Notes: a model not told the origin generated them from the sequence alone. Positions 35,438 through 48,144 are shown, numbered from the stretch's first letter. The stretch: 64,000 nucleotides of DNA from Epiperipatus broadwayi (GCA_028023455.1 JAQFVV010006246.1:5346363-5410362), one strand, 5' to 3'. Program-made: numbers and translations.

Positions 35438-36333
35438 TAATGCTTTTATGAGATATTAGCGATTAAGCCAATGCCAGGCGCTTTAAAGATAAATTATAAA
35501 TGAATACTCTCACTTTTCCAGACACAAAATATAGTTTTTAGAAAAGATGGAGTGAATCCACCCATCCTTTCGACCCAAACCTTTATGTATGGGCAAATCT
35601 TAAGCGTATGGAAATGACAGTGTGAAGATGTTAAGCATTCATTTTAAATTACATTTATTATGCTTGAACGAATGACGCTTGCGAAATCTTTACAATTTAT
35701 AACACATCATTCTTTAGTTGAAATTAAACATATATAATGAGATATTATTTTATATAGCACTATGTTTTTATACTGTAATAATGATATTAGCAATTAAGCC
35801 AATGCACATGCGGTTTAAAGATAAATTATAAATGAATACTCTCACTTTTCCAGACACAAGATATAGTTTTTTTAAAAAAGATGAAATGAATCCACCCATC
35901 CTTTCGACCCAAACATTTATGTATGGGCAAATCTTAAGCGTATGGAAATGAGAGTGTGTAGATGTTAAGCAATCACTTTAAATTACATTTATTATGCTTG
36001 AATGAATGACACTTGCAAAATCTTTACAATTTACGATACGTCATTATATATGTTTAATTTCAACTAAAGAATGATGTATCGTAAATTGTAAAGATTTCGC
36101 AAGCATCATTCGTTCAAGCATAATAAATGGAATTTAAAATGATTGCTTAACATCTTCACGCTCTCATTTCCATACGCTTAAGATATGCCCATACATAAAT
36201 GTTTGGGTCGAAAGGATGGGTGGATTCATTCCATCTTTTCTAAAAAACTATATCTTATGTATGGAAAAGTGAGAGTATTCATTTATAATTTATCTTTGAA
36301 GCGCATGTGCATTGGCTTAATAATGCTTTTATG
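35438..36333. mobile_element. Foldback element FB1 (three units, two direct, one inverted)
   Basis: A roughly 270-bp unit (GAATACTCTCACTTTTCCAG, CACCCATCCTTTCGACCCAA, TTAAGCGTATGGAAATGA, ATTATGCTTGAA) occurs at about 35459-35740 and 35790-36035 in direct orientation and again at about 36070-36320 inverted. The second and third units form a large palindrome with a short spacer near 36050. A 13-bp direct repeat TAATGCTTTTATG flanks the block (35438-35450 and 36321-36333), possibly a target duplication. No coding capacity. Confidence 0.75.
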
Positions 36334-36674
36334 TAAATAGTCAACCTAGTAGAAAAATAATAAAGTAATCAATCCGCTTCTCAGTTAATTTGCCATTCTT
36401 GGAAAATATCAGAAATCTTAAGAATCTAGACTTATTATAAAACAATTGGAAATTGCAGGAATATTGTCATTTCATAAAAGCATTTGAGGCTCAAATAAAT
36501 CATAAAAATCATAAAGGCCTCAAAGACTTTTATGAAACAATATTCCTGCAATTTCCAATTGGTTTTATAACAAGTTTAGATTCTTAAGATCTCCGATATT
36601 TTCCGAGAATAGCAAATTAACTAAAATGCAGATTACTTTATTATTTTCCTACTTTTTAGACGACTATTTACATA
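36329..36674. mobile_element. Foldback element FB2, near-perfect palindrome
   Basis: Left arm 36329-36493 and right arm 36519-36674 are reverse complements (TTATGTAAATAGTC outermost; AATTGGAAATTGCAGGAATA and TCATAAAAG inner), separated by about 25 bases. It abuts FB1. The outer TACATAA occurs just left of FB1 (35434-35440) and at the right end of FB2, so FB1 plus FB2 may be one composite insertion. Confidence 0.75.
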
Positions 36675-36739
36675 AATGGGTGTAATAAGAATCTCAGCCT
36701 CAGGGTGGCCTTTGAGAATTTCCATCATCAGATTTTCAA

Positions 36740-37020
36740 TTGGATGGACGGCTGAAGAGTTGGTGTGTGGAGGGGAATGAAGCCTGTCCATAAAAGTATG
36801 AAGATTGGCTATCTTAATATATATCTGAGCACTTATTGCATATATGTGTAGAGATGATAATCTGTACCAAATGACGATTGCTGTTTTAGCATGAAATACG
36901 TATATTGGTGATTATTTAACTTTTCGACATGTGTTCAAGTGCATCAGGGTTATGTGATAAGAGTGGAGAGTGGTAAGTCGTATAAAAGTCTGTGCTCATA
37001 TATCCTATTTATTACATATA
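36740..37020 (+). repeat. Interspersed repeat R1, longest single copy
   Basis: The order is CAGATTTTCAATTGGATGGA, GGCTATCTTAATATA, TGAGCACTTATTGCATATAT, GTACCAAATGACGA, TAGCATGAAATACGTATATT, GGTGATTATTTAACTTTTCG, AGTGGAGAGT and AAAGTCTGTGCTCATATATCC. It agrees with the 27.7-28.2 kb and 18.6 kb copies over different parts. Confidence 0.6.
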
Positions 37021-38147
37021 TTAATACAGGTATATAATAAGTCTGTATTTCAGTTATAAATGGATTTTAATTTTTTTATATATATATTTGATATAAAATT
37101 AACCTGTCTTAATTTTACATTCAAATATAAATTATTATTTTTATCAGAATTCCAAAGAATAGATATCAAAATTTAGCTTTATTTTTAGTAGAAATGATTA
37201 GAAACAAAGTTTTTAATGATAAATATATATCCATATAAAGTTAAATATTGATATTTTAAAAATAAACATTCTTTTTTTTTGGCTCTTTAAGGATTTTCAA
37301 GTGCAAGAAGAGTTCCTTCTCATTTTGTAAAAATCAAAATATTAATTTTGCATTGCAATTTATACAGATAGTAATTCCTTGAATCCTTTCAGTTTTAAAT
37401 GTGAATTTTTTAATTAATATTTTTTATAACCAAATTCTAGTCTAAAAACTGTAATGTACTTTCAAATACAGTAAATATCTATATTTTGATCATTTGATAA
37501 CTTAATTACAGGATTTTCCTAAGCCACTCATTTTACAAAAACTGTATTTTTTTGAGATCTCCTCCCACTAGTCCATTTTATTTTTAATAATTCCAAAACT
37601 AAAGTGAGTGTCTCAAGCAGTCGTGAATTAAGGTGAATATTTTATTTGTTCTATTTTTTTTTTTAAATAATATATAAAGATTTCAAAAATTTATTGTTTT
37701 TAATTACTTTTCAGTACAAAAAATTATCACTATTATTTTTAAAAAAATTATCTGAGCAAATAATTGCCTCTCTCTCTCTATATATATATATATATGCATA
37801 AATGTACATATAAATTGCACACACATACAATTGTACATTTACACTTTAAAAATTATAAAGTCTACAATAAATTATATCTCAGAAAATTATTACTATTATC
37901 TTAAAAAAAAAATTAATTATCAGTTTATGTGCATATGTAAATTCAGGCAGTTAATAAACATTTGAGAAAAAATTACTGCATGAGCTAATATTTATTTTGT
38001 TTCATTAAGAAAAAATTAATATACTTCATATATCATTTAAAAACTGATGAGTCATGCATAAAACATTACTGTATACAAGTATTTTTTTTTTTTAATTAGT
38101 GATGGTCTAAGCTTTGTTTAGCATATATGTTGTACTATTTATATATA
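37021..38147. other. AT-rich intron with a TC/TA microsatellite, no gene
   Basis: No gene was seen. A (TC)n followed by (TA)n microsatellite lies at about 37770-37797; the rest is AT-rich with T runs. Confidence 0.55.
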
Positions 38148-38184
38148 GTGAAATGGTAAATCTGATTCAGATTTGCCGTTTCAC
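38148..38184. repeat. Strong 18-bp hairpin
   Basis: GTGAAATGGTAAATCTGA and TTCAGATTTGCCGTTTCAC are inverted repeats with two mismatches and almost no loop. Nothing nearby explains it; it may be a transposon end. Confidence 0.6.
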
Positions 38185-38699
38185 AGTCTGGCCCACCTAA
38201 TTATTTATTTTATTAACGTTGCTTTTTTTTTTTTATTACTCTAAAAAAATATTTTTTAATATTTTTTTTGACTATCCTGAATAAATCCTAAAATTTATTT
38301 TGGATCAATCATATCGATAATTGTACTAACACACTGTTATTCTATTTATATTATTAAAAGAAAAAAAATTCAAATAATTAACTTTGAATTCAAGTAATTA
38401 ACTTTGAATTTTTTTTTATATATGTGTTTAAAATGTTTTATTTTTTACAGTATAAGAATCCAAGATGGCCTTTTCTGAAAGATTTGTACCTCGATAAGAA
38501 GTTTAAAATAAATGTTTAAATTAAAAACACTTAGAAATTACCAAAATCCATTTTACTGTGGAAACTCTATTAATTAATTAGTAGAGATTCTACATTGTTA
38601 TCTCTAATTAAAAACTAACATAACATTATATTAAAATCTATTGATCCTTATTGAGGTATAAACTTTCTAAAATTAGAATAAAAGAATGATTTAGATTGT

Positions 38700-40175
38700 T
38701 TTTAAAATTGAAAATGACCTGAGGCAGCAGAAATTGAATACAAGTAGGAAGTGATAAATAGTGGTCCTTATGAGAAAAAGAGACCAGACACAGACAGAGA
38801 ACAGACAGAAAAAGAGTTGTAGAAATCACGCCATGGCGATCGAGTAGTAAAAAGGGTAAATCACAGCCCTTTCCTTCCTGAGACCTGAAATCTTCTGTTA
38901 TGCTGCTGTCCAAACCTGCCTTCAAAGAAGCCATCTGCCACCAACATTCGCCTGCAGAACTCATCTCAGAGAACCCCAAAGTAAAATGCCGAAGAGCTTG
39001 AATACTTCCATCAAGATGTTTGAAAGTATTATCGTAAGAGTATAAATGTATTTTCGTAAAGCTTTTAACTGATTTTTTAACCCTTTTCTTTTAAATTATA
39101 ATATTTTATTAACTCAAGCTCACCGTAATTTTTAATATTTTGATTGATTGACTATGAATTTATTTATTTGTTTTATATTAATCTTAGCATGAGATTTCAT
39201 GCTTTGATTTTTTTTTTATTTCGACTGGCTTCACTCGCGGGAACGCAAAGAGGGTAATTTGCTAAAAGAGCAAATTATGTTTATTAGTGGAGGAGAACGT
39301 TAACAAAGAACGATTTAATTTTAAAATAAAATAATTTTGATCTATTTTTATTTCGCAAGTGAAGTTATGTCGAATATATATTGAACCAGATTGAAATCCA
39401 ATTCAATGGTGTTATTACAAAAAAAAAAATTATTAAGCTTTTAATTTTCATTAAACGTTTAAGGTTTAAATTTTCATTATTATTTAAAAAGAGTACGTGT
39501 ATCAAAATACACACGCATTTATATTTAAAACGGATCATTTCAATGTTTATCGATTTATTTTAAAATAGTTTTCATATACCGTTTGTTTTTACTTTAAATC
39601 AATTAATTAAAAACAAGCAACCTAGCTAATTACATTCCTGTGGCTTTTATTTTAATTATTGTAGATTAATTCTAAAAGAGGAGATTTGATTTTTTTATAT
39701 AGTTGTTTTCGTTTCAATAATCCCTGGCTAGAATTCTTAGATTAGATTGAGCAGGAGATTAATATTTGCCCTGCCTAAGGCGTAGAAATTCAACAACAAG
39801 GAAAGTGCTTCGCGGGAAATGGAGCGAGGTATAAATAGCCCCAAAAATTTGGAGAATAATTATTATTCTTAACTAGACAAACTGTTTCTCAAGTGAAAGT
39901 TTATATCAGTTCGGACATTTAAATTCTTAAAGGAAATTCGCTGTTATTAAATCCTTTTTCTTGCAACAAGATGACCAATACTATACATGTTATCACCACC
40001 CGAATGGCTTGCTAACTTAACAAAAGACGGATTCCTAACTTCCAAATTTGCTCCAGTAATGCCTTAAACATCTAGAAGCCGGAACTTCTTTACCTCTACC
40101 TTGCCACTGTCAAAGAACTTGAAATGAACTAAAATAATAGTGCACACTCTGTGTGAACATTGTTTTTACCGAAAG
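38700..40175 (+). other. Unassigned segment of higher GC with exon-like features
   Basis: Two patches stand out from the AT-rich surroundings (about 38760-39000 and 39700-40175). The second follows a TATA-like box and runs without obvious repeats to a good donor-like sequence GAAAG/GTAACT at 40175. Further right, near 40533, TGGCGACTTTATTG resembles a retroelement primer-binding site. Either a decayed LTR element or an unannotated non-coding first exon would fit. Open frames (38638-38979 minus) have no recognised motif. Confidence 0.25.
39830..39837 (+). promoter_or_regulatory. TATA-like core promoter motif
   Basis: GCGAGGTATAAATAGCCCC is a textbook TATA context in a locally GC-richer stretch. 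A TCAGT initiator-like string occurs about 75 bases on, too far for the usual 25-30. The product, if any, is unknown. Confidence 0.25.
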
Positions 40176-41900
40176 GTAACTATTTTCTTTTTTATTCTTC
40201 CTAGGGTAAATTAATTCTCATTAAATCTCTGCTCAATCTAATCATAAATATGTATTCATAAGCTTAAGTAATCTATTTAGCCTCATATTTAATATTTGCC
40301 GTCTTTTCTAGTATTTAGTAGTGTGTCTTGGAATCTTAGTTTTAAGATTCCAAGTTACTTTCAATTTTTGTTTATTGGAGAGTGACGAGTGAGTTTTCTA
40401 TTTTTATGTAAAACTTTTTATAAATGCTTTGGCAGACGTGCATTTTATATGCTTACCTGTAGTTATGTTATTATTCAATAATTAATTTTAAACTCTGTGT
40501 TTGCCCTATTGCAAACCTCCAAAAATCTTTTGGCTGGCGACTTTATTGTCTAATTTTCCGCAGGTGGAGATTTTGTTTCTTATATCTCTGAAAGCGGAAA
40601 TTAGAATTGTAATTTTCTTTGTAATTTTATAAGTCGTAAGCAGGAAGATATTTACCCCTTTTTTAAAATACAGGTGAGCGATACTTTCGTTCTGCTAAAG
40701 TATTTAAAACTTTTAATATTTTCGTACTCATGTGCACTCTCCGATAGATTTATTTTTGTATTTATTACGTGTGCTTTAAATTTATCAGAGCGTCCATAGG
40801 AAACTGATTCTACGAAAGGATCTTCGATCTGAGTAATCAACTCTTTTATTAGTTTTCGTAATTGGTTAAAATTGTTTGGTTTTGGCTAATTCACGATATA
40901 GTTCTTATAGGTTTGATTTTAGTTGTAAGTCCAACTAAAGGGGCTTATTTGCTTGATAATTAACTGATCTATTTTTTTTTTGTTATAACAGCTTACAGTT
41001 TTAATCACTGTAAAGTTAGTTATAAGCTATTCCAGCAAGGTCCACTAATGTCATCAAACATTAGTCATTTGAAATCTGAATTATTATTTTATAAAGAGAA
41101 ATAAAATCATTTTTTTCTTTTATATGTTAGTGGAGTAAGACGTCAAATTCGTCTTATTATAATCGTCTATTTAATAATGTCTTTTCAATAGAAATGTTTT
41201 TTTAAATCTTCTATAAAGAATTCATTAAAATAGTCATTTTTATATATATGCGTCAGGTAGATGTTTAAACCTGCCGCTATATTACAAGCTTGTACTAAAT
41301 GTGCACGGGGAATTTTCAAATCCGTGATCATTTAATTATAAAATCATTTTTGTTATTTTAAAAGAATAAATGTAAACAAAAGTAAAGGGGTATAAACTTC
41401 ACAAAATAAAATTGTACAAACTAAATAATGTCAATGTTAACCGCTAATATAAATAAAGTCGTCATGAACTCATATAATTATAAAGTTAATTTAAAAATTG
41501 TATTTTTTGTTTTTAGAGCTTGAATTAAACTAATGTAAAATGCTAAATGATTTTTAAATATATATATATAACTAAAACCAAACTTCCAGTGTTCTTCGAA
41601 TCATTTTATTTTAAATAAATTTTGATTTTTAAATATATCTATCAACCAATCACCCAAGTTCTCACTAAAATATATAATTAAATTGAATCTCATGCTTTAA
41701 GACCCAGCTGCTGGAACGGTGAAAGTAAAGGAATTCAATCGTATCATCGAGAAAGGCTATTGATTAGATCTTTGACCTGGGGATATAAGTAAATAGGGCA
41801 GAATTCATGATGTACCTGATTTATATATCTTGTACATGGTCGGACTCAAGGTACTTTATCTGTATTGAGGGATTTGTTGGATCGATGTGTGTTTTTCGAC
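40176..41900. other. Intron 1, no gene recognised
   Basis: Mostly AT-rich. A slightly GC-richer patch at 41700-41880 directly left of Gypsy element 2 shows no recognisable protein or repeat. Confidence 0.5.
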
Positions 41901-43077
41901 CGGTACAATAGGGTTCAAGTATATTAGCATTGAGTAAGAATTAAAAGAAGTAAAATTTAAAAAAATCATCAATGAACATAATTTAATTTTTTTTTTAGTT
42001 AGTATTATTTATTTATTTTTTAGATAACATACAATGATAGTTATTTTTGTTACGCAATTAAAAGTAAAAGTTAAAATTGGAAAAAATGGAAACCCACACA
42101 GATTGCTAATGCAGATGGACAAAAGAAAGTGATTAAAATCAAAGTGATGTTCTTAATGCAAATTAAACATGGCTGATATAATTTATAAAAAAAAAAAAAA
42201 GACAGTGTAAATAAAAACTAACAAGAAATGTAAAAGATTAAAATAATAAAACAAAAGATAAAAAAAATGTGCAGGACATCTCAAAAATGATCGGTGGGTA
42301 TAAAAGAAATTGGTCTTTGGGAAGCTTCTCATGAGCAGCATTTTCGAAGTAAAAATAAAATGCTATCATTTATTACTAAACTAAATTTATTCTCCATGTG
42401 TGAGCAGAATCAGTTCGTTCGTCGGCACCTTCTCTCAGAAAGGTTACCAAAAGCTTCGTCTAGCCTTACCTAAATGCGGATCAGAGATATAAAAGTAATA
42501 CTAAAATGAAACCATAGACCAATACTGTGGGCTACTCATCAAAAGAAACAGGACTACTAGGATAAGTGATCATTATGTAATCACTAGAAGTTTAGCAGTA
42601 AGTTAATGGCCATATATATAGAAAGAGATTTGCGAACTGAATTTTAAATAATAAACTGTTACTGTATACAAAACGAAAAGAGAGACATTAATTATTTAAG
42701 ACTTCAAAGTGAGATATTTGAATTCAATGCATGTAGGTGTTTATAAAATGTTCATTGTACGTGTTTAATTTTTAGCGAGTTATGTTATTAATTTTGACTG
42801 TCAGATTTTGTTGAATTTTAGAGAAGTGTATAAATTACCTTGCCAATATGCTTTATTGATTAAGCCCCAGGAAAAAAAATTATTTAAAATAAAATAATTG
42901 ACGGTAAATCATAATCCCGATTTTTATAAGCATTTGCATTATAAGTTACGATGTGCTTCACGCAGAATCAGTGGGTTTATCAATACTAACGCCCTCTATA
43001 TAAATTAAAAACTGATTCTACCGGCAGGCCAAGTTAATCAGGAAATAAGGCCTAACAAAACATAAAAAAATGTTACA
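41901..43077 (+). repeat. 5' LTR of Gypsy element 2
   Basis: It aligns with 46780-48144 through GTATATTxGCATTGAGTAAG, AAGTGATTAAAATCAAAGTG, AACCATAGACCAATACTGTG-type strings and the end GTTACA. It lacks about 110 bases present in the 3' LTR (47606-47735 region, including an AATAAA), so it appears internally deleted. Confidence 0.85.
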
Positions 43078-43877
43078 ATTGATTTCTCAACATAAGGCTT
43101 TGATAAAAATAAACTGCAACCTGAGATAAATTACAATGGAGTATAAAAAAACATGACAATAGCGGCATAAAACATAGAACTTGCATGTCCATAGTGAATA
43201 AATATGACAGTAGTTATTGCGTGACACTCAAAAATTTTAAGACAGTTTAACATGTAATAAAATAAAAAGTTATTGAGTAAGATTCAAAAGTTTTACCAAA
43301 GTTTAACATGTCAAAAAAAAAAAGTTACTGTGTGCGATTCAAGTTTTTTTTCCTCGTAAGAGTAGTCAGGTGTAAAATTTTAAGTAAAATGCTATATTAA
43401 TATAAAATAATAGTGCATAAATTAGATAAGAAAAGATATAGTAAAATCGATCGAAAATCTAATAATGAAGATAATATAGACAGTATTATAAGGTGACAAA
43501 AGAGGGGGGTGTTGGCGTATAAAGTTATTATTTGTTGGTAATTAAAGAAATTGTTAAGATTTTTTTTTATTGGCATGAAAATAAGTAAAATAGGGAAATA
43601 TATGAAATTAAGGAATGGCAAAAATATGCAAATAATAGCAAAATGCGAAACAGAATCGAAAGAGTACGTGAGACTGTTCATGAAAAAGATACTGCAGGAG
43701 ATAAATGATTTAAAAGAATAAATAAAAGAAAAAGGGCAAAAGAAACGAAATAAAGAGATCAGTAGAACAATAGATGAAAAGAGGGCAGATAACCTTATTT
43801 GTGAGTGGGACAGGGAAATGATTAATTACATGTCTCAAGAATGCCCAAAGGTTTGCAAATAAACAATATCAAGGTAG

Positions 43878-44147
43878 ATGTTGTGGGACTCAGGCAGCCA
43901 GATATCGGTAATGTCAGAGACGATATATGAACGTATGTGGAGACAACCCATAGAGGTACAAACTCTACCGGTGAGAAGCATGCAAATAACATTGGCAACT
44001 GACAAAAAAGCACAATTGATCTCGAAACAAGTTTGGGCGCAAATTAAAATAGAGGATAAAATTATACACCACACATTATTGATTCTAAAAGGTTTGGCAT
44101 ATGAAGCCATATTGGGGTCCAACTTTATGCACAAACCGAATGTGTGA
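43878..44147 (+). pseudogene. Aspartic protease of Gypsy element 2
   Basis: An open frame reads LWDSGSQISVMSETIYERM near its start, with the catalytic D-S-G triad, and AILGSNFMHKPNV near its end, matching the ILG flap-end motif of retropepsins. The frame stops right after; the link to RT is lost. Upstream gag is not readable. Confidence 0.82.
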
Positions 44148-44335
44148 TCAATTATAAAGAGGAAAGATTTATCTGCAAAGAGGAAAAAGTGGAGTTTGGG
44201 TCATGGATGAGAAAGAATCAGTAAAAGATATGTAGCATAGAGCTTGAGATGAAAAGACCTTTAATAGATGCTCAGATTGATGAACTAATAAATAAGTGAT
44301 GGGAATATGGAAAGGGGCTCTAAAAGAAGTTCTAG

Positions 44336-45495
44336 TTGAACATAAATCGATTTTTTCAGACAAACCTGGAATTATTAAAGGGTATGGGCACCGAATCAAG
44401 GCAGCTAACAGTACACGATACCAGGCGAGTTCATACTCAGTGCCACACCAATTTAGAAAGACAATTAGCTAAAATGGAGGAGGTTTATATCATCACCAAG
44501 GGTTCATCATATAATAACCCATTAGTGGTTGTAAAAAAAAAAGACAGAGGTAGATACCAGACAACAAGATCACATGGCCTGATCAAAATGTTCTACCACC
44601 AATTAATGAATTAGTAAATAAATTTTCCTGGAAAAATTTTTTCATATTGGATCTGACTGCCAGCTATAGGCAGATCAAATTGTACCCTGCTGACTCGAAG
44701 TACACAGTATTTCGATATAACAAAATGCCTTTTGGTCTAAAAAATAGTGGGGCAGGCCACACCTCAAAATGTTTTTACAAGAGTGCAAAATGAAGAGTAT
44801 CCAAATTAACCTACAAAAAAAGCTGTTTAGCAGCAGAAGTGAATTTCGTTGGGCACTTAATTAAGGTGAATGGAATCAGACCTCACCCTGACAAAATCCA
44901 GGCAATCAGAGATTTCACAGCCCCTTACTCACTAAAACAAGTTAGGTCATTTTTGGGTCTGGGTAATTTCAACAATAAATTTTACAAAAACTTTACATCC
45001 AACATTACGTAAGGGAACATCATGGAAATGGACGCAAGAATATGAAACTAACTTCAAGGTTATTAAAAAAAAGTTCCTTCGCCAAGTGATGTTGGTTTAC
45101 TTCGACCTAAGAAAACCGTTTATTATCCAGGTAGACAGTAGTGGGTACAGGTTAGTTGCAGCTCTTATGCAAGCTCAGGAGGGATTTCCCTGGGTGTAAT
45201 TTATTTTTTCAGCAGACCATGGAGAGGTGCAGAGATTAATTACTCTGTCACAGCTGTGGTATTAGCATTCCAGAAGTCCCGCCAGTTTTTGATAGGGTCG
45301 AAAGCGATTGTTAGGATGGATCATAAGAACTTGGAATTTCTAAACCACAATTGTTTAACAAATAGTAGGCTAATCCGATGGAGCCTTTTTCTCCAAGAGT
45401 TCAATTATTCCATCCAGCATTGTAAAGAGCCCGAAAATGTGGTGCCTGACCCACTGAGCTGCAATATTAGTCCTGAGGCTCAATATCATCTGTAG
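44336..45495 (+). pseudogene. Reverse transcriptase and RNase H of Gypsy element 2
   Basis: Plus-strand frames give NPLVVVKKKDRG, then FFILDLTASYRQIKLYPADS (RT motif with the first catalytic Asp) and MPFGLKNSGA. The segment that should carry the YxDD box is missing near 44760, where the sequence jumps. Afterwards come PFIIQVDSSGYRLVAALMQ (RNase H first Asp, near 45120) and VVLAFQKSRQFLIGS, MDHKNLEFL and KEPENVVPDPLS (45256-45495). RT could not be active. Confidence 0.85.
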
Positions 45496-45539
45496 ATAGA
45501 AGATATCTATTTGGTGAAGATAGAATTAGAGGAGGATTC

Positions 45540-46715
45540 TGTAGTGGAAGGATTGGGACATCTGGGAAAAGTGCAACGGCAAAGCCTCACCTACAAAAAA
45601 ATTGACCAATTAGATGTCAAAAATGAAATAGGAGAAATGTTAGAAATTAACACCAGAAATAGATACCGACTGAAAGAAGGGGTCCTATGATACATCATAG
45701 ACCTACAAAGATATCAGTGGAAGATGATTATACCAGGGAGTTTACAAGGACTTATTATGTACACCCACTGTTTGTATGGACATTACAGAGTTAATAAAGT
45801 GGAAGGCTTATTGAGGACATGGTTCTACTGGCCAAATATGAGAGCACAGATTATCAGTCTAGTACATGCAAGCGAAACCTGCTAGAAGACATAACCAGCA
45901 AACGAGTCATATCAGGGCCCATTGAGTCCTATTGTTCCTGACAAATCAAATGACCTGATAGCTGTTGATTTTTATGGACCATTGCCGGTTTTTAAAAAAA
46001 TGAAATATGTACTAGTTGTGTATGATGTTTTTTCAAAGTGAGTGTAAGCATATCTTGTGTCTTGGGCAAATACTAGGAAAGCATAGGAGTCCTTGAGACA
46101 CAATACTTTGAGAAAATAGATAGACCTAGGGCTATTTTATCAGACCACAGTACGACTTTCACATCTCATGAATAGCAAGAGTGGAGAAAGGTGGAGCTAA
46201 ACACATATTGTCATCCATACAGAATCTGCAGTTCAACTCGTGTGAGTGGATGATGAGAGTTGGGACGTCTCTTCAGGTTATATACTGCTTCTAATCATAG
46301 AGGAGGCCGGAAACAGCTTCCCCGAGTATTAAACTTCATAAATTGGACTTGTAATGAATCCACGGGGTTTGCACCTATAAGACTTCAATTTGGACAAGCA
46401 GTATCTCGATTATATAAATCTCCATTACCCATAATCCCAGAAAATATCAGAAGAGATCAAGAAAAGGTAAGGGCGAAATTGGAACACTGCACCAAGCTCT
46501 GGACACAGCAAAAAGGAGTCATAACTGACAAGTTTAAGAAGGAGAATACAGTATGGGTCAAAGTGAACCCCGTGAGTCAAACTGGGGAACATATTTTCAA
46601 AAAATATGAAAACTTGTATGAGGGGCCTTACCAGATTACCCGAAAGGATAGCCCAAGTGCTTCACTTAAGAAAATAGTGAAGAAGAAAGGCATACCTATA
46701 ATATTAGGTCTCTGA
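45540..46715 (+). pseudogene. Integrase of Gypsy element 2
   Basis: An HHCC-like region reads HCLYGHYRVNKVEGLLRTWF and YWPNM with a late Cys pair degraded. The core shows LIAVDFYGPLPVFKKMKYVL with the first catalytic Asp and VYDVFSK, then stop codons. The last 150 codons (46260-46715) are open and contain LNFINWTCNESTGFAPIRLQ, typical of the integrase C-terminal part, plus NPVSQTGEHIFKKYENLYEG. Confidence 0.8.
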
Positions 46716-46779
46716 AACCGTATAAGACCAGGACATGGTTTAGGTCTCGGTGGTATCGTATCATTTATATATATATATA

Positions 46780-48144
46780 TGGTACAAGTATATTGGCATT
46801 GAGTAAGAGTTAAAAGAACTAATTTTTTTTTTTTTTTTAGTATTTTTTTTTTTTTAGATAACATACAATGAAAGTTATTTTTGTTACACAATTAAAAGTA
46901 AAAGTTAAAATTGGAAAAATGGAAACACGCAGATTGCTAATGCTGATAGACAAAAGAAAGTGATTAAAATCAAAGTGATGTTCTTAATGCAAATTAAACA
47001 TGGCTGAAATAATTTATAAAAAAAAAAGACTTTGCAACTAAAAACTAACAAAAAATATAGAAAGATTAATAAAACAAAAGATAAGAAAATGTGCAGGACA
47101 TCTCAAAAATAATCGTGAGTATAAAAAAAGCAGACTAGTTTGGAATTGGTCTTTCACCCATGTGTGTTTTGGGCAGCTTCTTGCGGGCAGCATTTTTGAA
47201 GTAAAAAATAAAATGCTATCACTTATTATTAAACCTAAAGCTATTTTCCACATGTGAGTAGAATCAGATCATTCACCGGCACCTTCTCTCAGAAAAGTCA
47301 CCAAAAGCTTGGTCTAGCCTTACCTAAATACGGATCAGAGATATGGAAGTAATACCAAAATGAAACCACAGACCAATACTGTGGGCTACTCAATAAAAGG
47401 AACTACTACTAGAATAAGCAATCATTATGTAATCACTATAAGCTTACCGGTAAGTTAATGGCCATAATTCCTACCTATAGAAAAAGATTTAAGAACTGAA
47501 TTTTAAATAATAAGAACTGAATTTTAAATAATAAACTGTTACTGACGACAAAATGAAAAGAGACATTTGTTATTTAAGACTTCAAAGTGAGATATATGAA
47601 TTCAATGTTTAAGATAATTATATGAGTATGCAGGTATGTGTTTCTTTCCAATATTATAATTTTATTATTATGTTTAAAAGTGTAATGTGGTGTAGTGTGT
47701 TGTAATAAACCTTTAGTATTAATATAAAACTTTCATTGTACGTGCTTAATATGTTATTAATTTTGAGTGTTAGATTTTATTCAATTTTAGAAGTATATAA
47801 ATTACCTTGCCAATATGCTTTATTAATTAAGCCCCAGGAGAAATATTAAAATAATTGATGGGAAATCATAATCCAGATCTTTGTAAGCATTTGCTTTATA
47901 AGTTACGATGTGCTTTGCACAGAATCAGTGAATCTATCGATTCTGGCACCCTCTATATAAATAAAAAACTGATTCCGCTGGCAATTCAAATCTTAAATAA
48001 TATTAGGTCGAGTTAATCAGGAAGTATAGCTATGTTTTTTTTTTTTAGAAATATGAACAAAATATCTTTCTTTTTCATAGCTTGATTAACTTATGCATTC
48101 TAGTGCATAATAGAAGGCCTAACAAAATGTAAAAAAACGTTACA
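46780..48144 (+). repeat. 3' LTR of Gypsy element 2
   Basis: This is longer than the 5' LTR. It keeps a stretch with AATAAAC (about 47703), a candidate polyadenylation signal, and has a roughly 90-bp insertion at about 48024-48113 that carries small inverted ends (TAGCTATG / CATAGC, with AGTTAATCA / TGATTAACT). Confidence 0.82.

Larger units (their letters stand above)
41901..48144 (+). mobile_element. Gypsy-type LTR retrotransposon 2, complete outline, inactivated
   Basis: Two LTRs (41901-43077 and 46780-48144) flank protease, RT, RNase H and integrase in that order on the plus strand, which is the Ty3/Gypsy arrangement. The region 43078-43830 should hold gag but shows only broken frames. 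Every enzymatic domain is interrupted. No convincing 5-bp target duplication or primer site could be fixed, and a TA microsatellite abuts the 3' LTR. Confidence 0.87.

Noticed and set aside
38638-38979. 113-codon minus frame with a hydrophobic middle
   Set aside because: No recognisable domain and no splice or promoter context on that strand; kept only as part of an unassigned segment.
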